From Desulfovibrionales bacterium GWA2_65_9 (GTDB lineage Bacteria; Desulfobacterota; Desulfovibrionia; Desulfovibrionales; Desulfovibrionaceae), in assembly GCA_001799475.1 (NCBI GenBank), contig MGTN01000055.1, forward strand, positions 19,832 to 26,557: a stretch of 6,726 nt of DNA. Reading direction: 5' to 3'. Position 1 is the stretch's first letter. Each line of letters begins with the position of its first letter. Of this stretch, positions 6,649 through 6,726 are shown piece by piece. The notes under the pieces were generated by a model. That model worked only from the letters and a program-made list of their open reading frames with translations, did not search any database and had not been told where the DNA came from. A program made the position numbers and the translations under genes.

Positions 6649-6680
6649 CGGGGGGCCGGGCAATCGGCTCCCCGTTTTTT
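6649..6680 (+). terminator. Rho-independent terminator of the leu operon
   Basis: CGGGGGGCCG (6649-6658) pairs with CGGCTCCCCG (6665-6674) over ten base pairs including one G-U, around a six-base loop. Six T residues follow directly at 6675-6680. It lies 27 bases after the leuB stop, a textbook intrinsic terminator ending the operon. Confidence 0.93.
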
Positions 6681-6691
6681 CTTGACGCCTG

Positions 6692-6726
6692 TGCAACTCT
6701 GTTGCATTGATGCTGCAACAGAGTTG
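6692..6726. promoter_or_regulatory. Duplicated dyad operator (TGCAAC-N3-GTTGCA), cut by the window edge
   Basis: TGCAAC-TCT-GTTGCA at 6692-6706 is a 6-3-6 palindrome. A second site, TGCAAC-AGA-GTTG, starts at 6714 and is interrupted by the window end after 13 bases. The centres would be 22 bp apart, about two helical turns. Seen together, 6694-6706 and 6714-6726 are a perfect 13-bp inverted repeat around a seven-base spacer. A -35-like TTGACG lies just upstream at 6682-6687, with a poor -10 candidate ATTGAT at 6706-6711. The layout suggests two dimers of a repressor binding the same face of a promoter that drives a gene beyond the window. The alternative is a second hairpin in RNA, but no T-tract is visible. 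Confidence 0.6.

Noticed and set aside
6631..6651. tRNA-like T-loop (GTTCGAATC), possible tRNA end or attachment site
   Set aside because: The flanking bases do not form the five-pair T stem and no other tRNA arms are visible. CCGT/ACGG around it gives only a very short stem overlapping the terminator.

Overview
The window is GC-rich, with strongly G/C-ending codons, and densely packed with housekeeping genes. It comes from a Gram-negative bacterium that makes phosphatidylethanolamine and leucine. The short psd next to pssA, followed by leuA-leuC-leuD-leuB with the ~420/~165-residue class of isopropylmalate isomerase, is the arrangement I associate with sulfate-reducing Desulfovibrionales (Desulfovibrio and relatives). 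That assignment is inferred from gene content and order; no rRNA or other marker is present.

Layout: (1) 1-465, minus strand, is the 5' part of a YdjM-like (DUF457-type) membrane metal-dependent hydrolase gene that runs off the left edge. (2) About 466-583 is a divergent intergenic region with a weak candidate promoter for psd. (3) 584-2017, plus strand, holds psd and pssA, 27 bases apart. Together they are the last two steps to phosphatidylethanolamine: PssA makes phosphatidylserine from CDP-diacylglycerol and serine, and Psd decarboxylates it. (4) 2018-2148 is a 131-base gap with two perfect 10-bp palindromes and a possible promoter. (5) 2149-6621, plus strand, is the complete leucine branch leuA-leuC-leuD-leuB. 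It converts 2-ketoisovalerate plus acetyl-CoA to 2-isopropylmalate (LeuA), isomerises this to 3-isopropylmalate (LeuCD) and oxidises it to the precursor of 2-ketoisocaproate (LeuB). A strong intrinsic terminator at 6649-6680 closes the unit. (6) 6681-6726 starts a new regulatory region carrying a striking repeated dyad, cut by the window edge.

All six complete genes have intact family motifs and catalytic residues, with no frameshifts or signs of recent transfer. I see no mobile element, CRISPR array, RNA gene or defence-type system. The points worth a second look are small non-coding structures: the duplicated operator-like dyad at the right end, two hairpins and a small tandem duplication between leuC and leuD, and the paired palindromes upstream of leuA.
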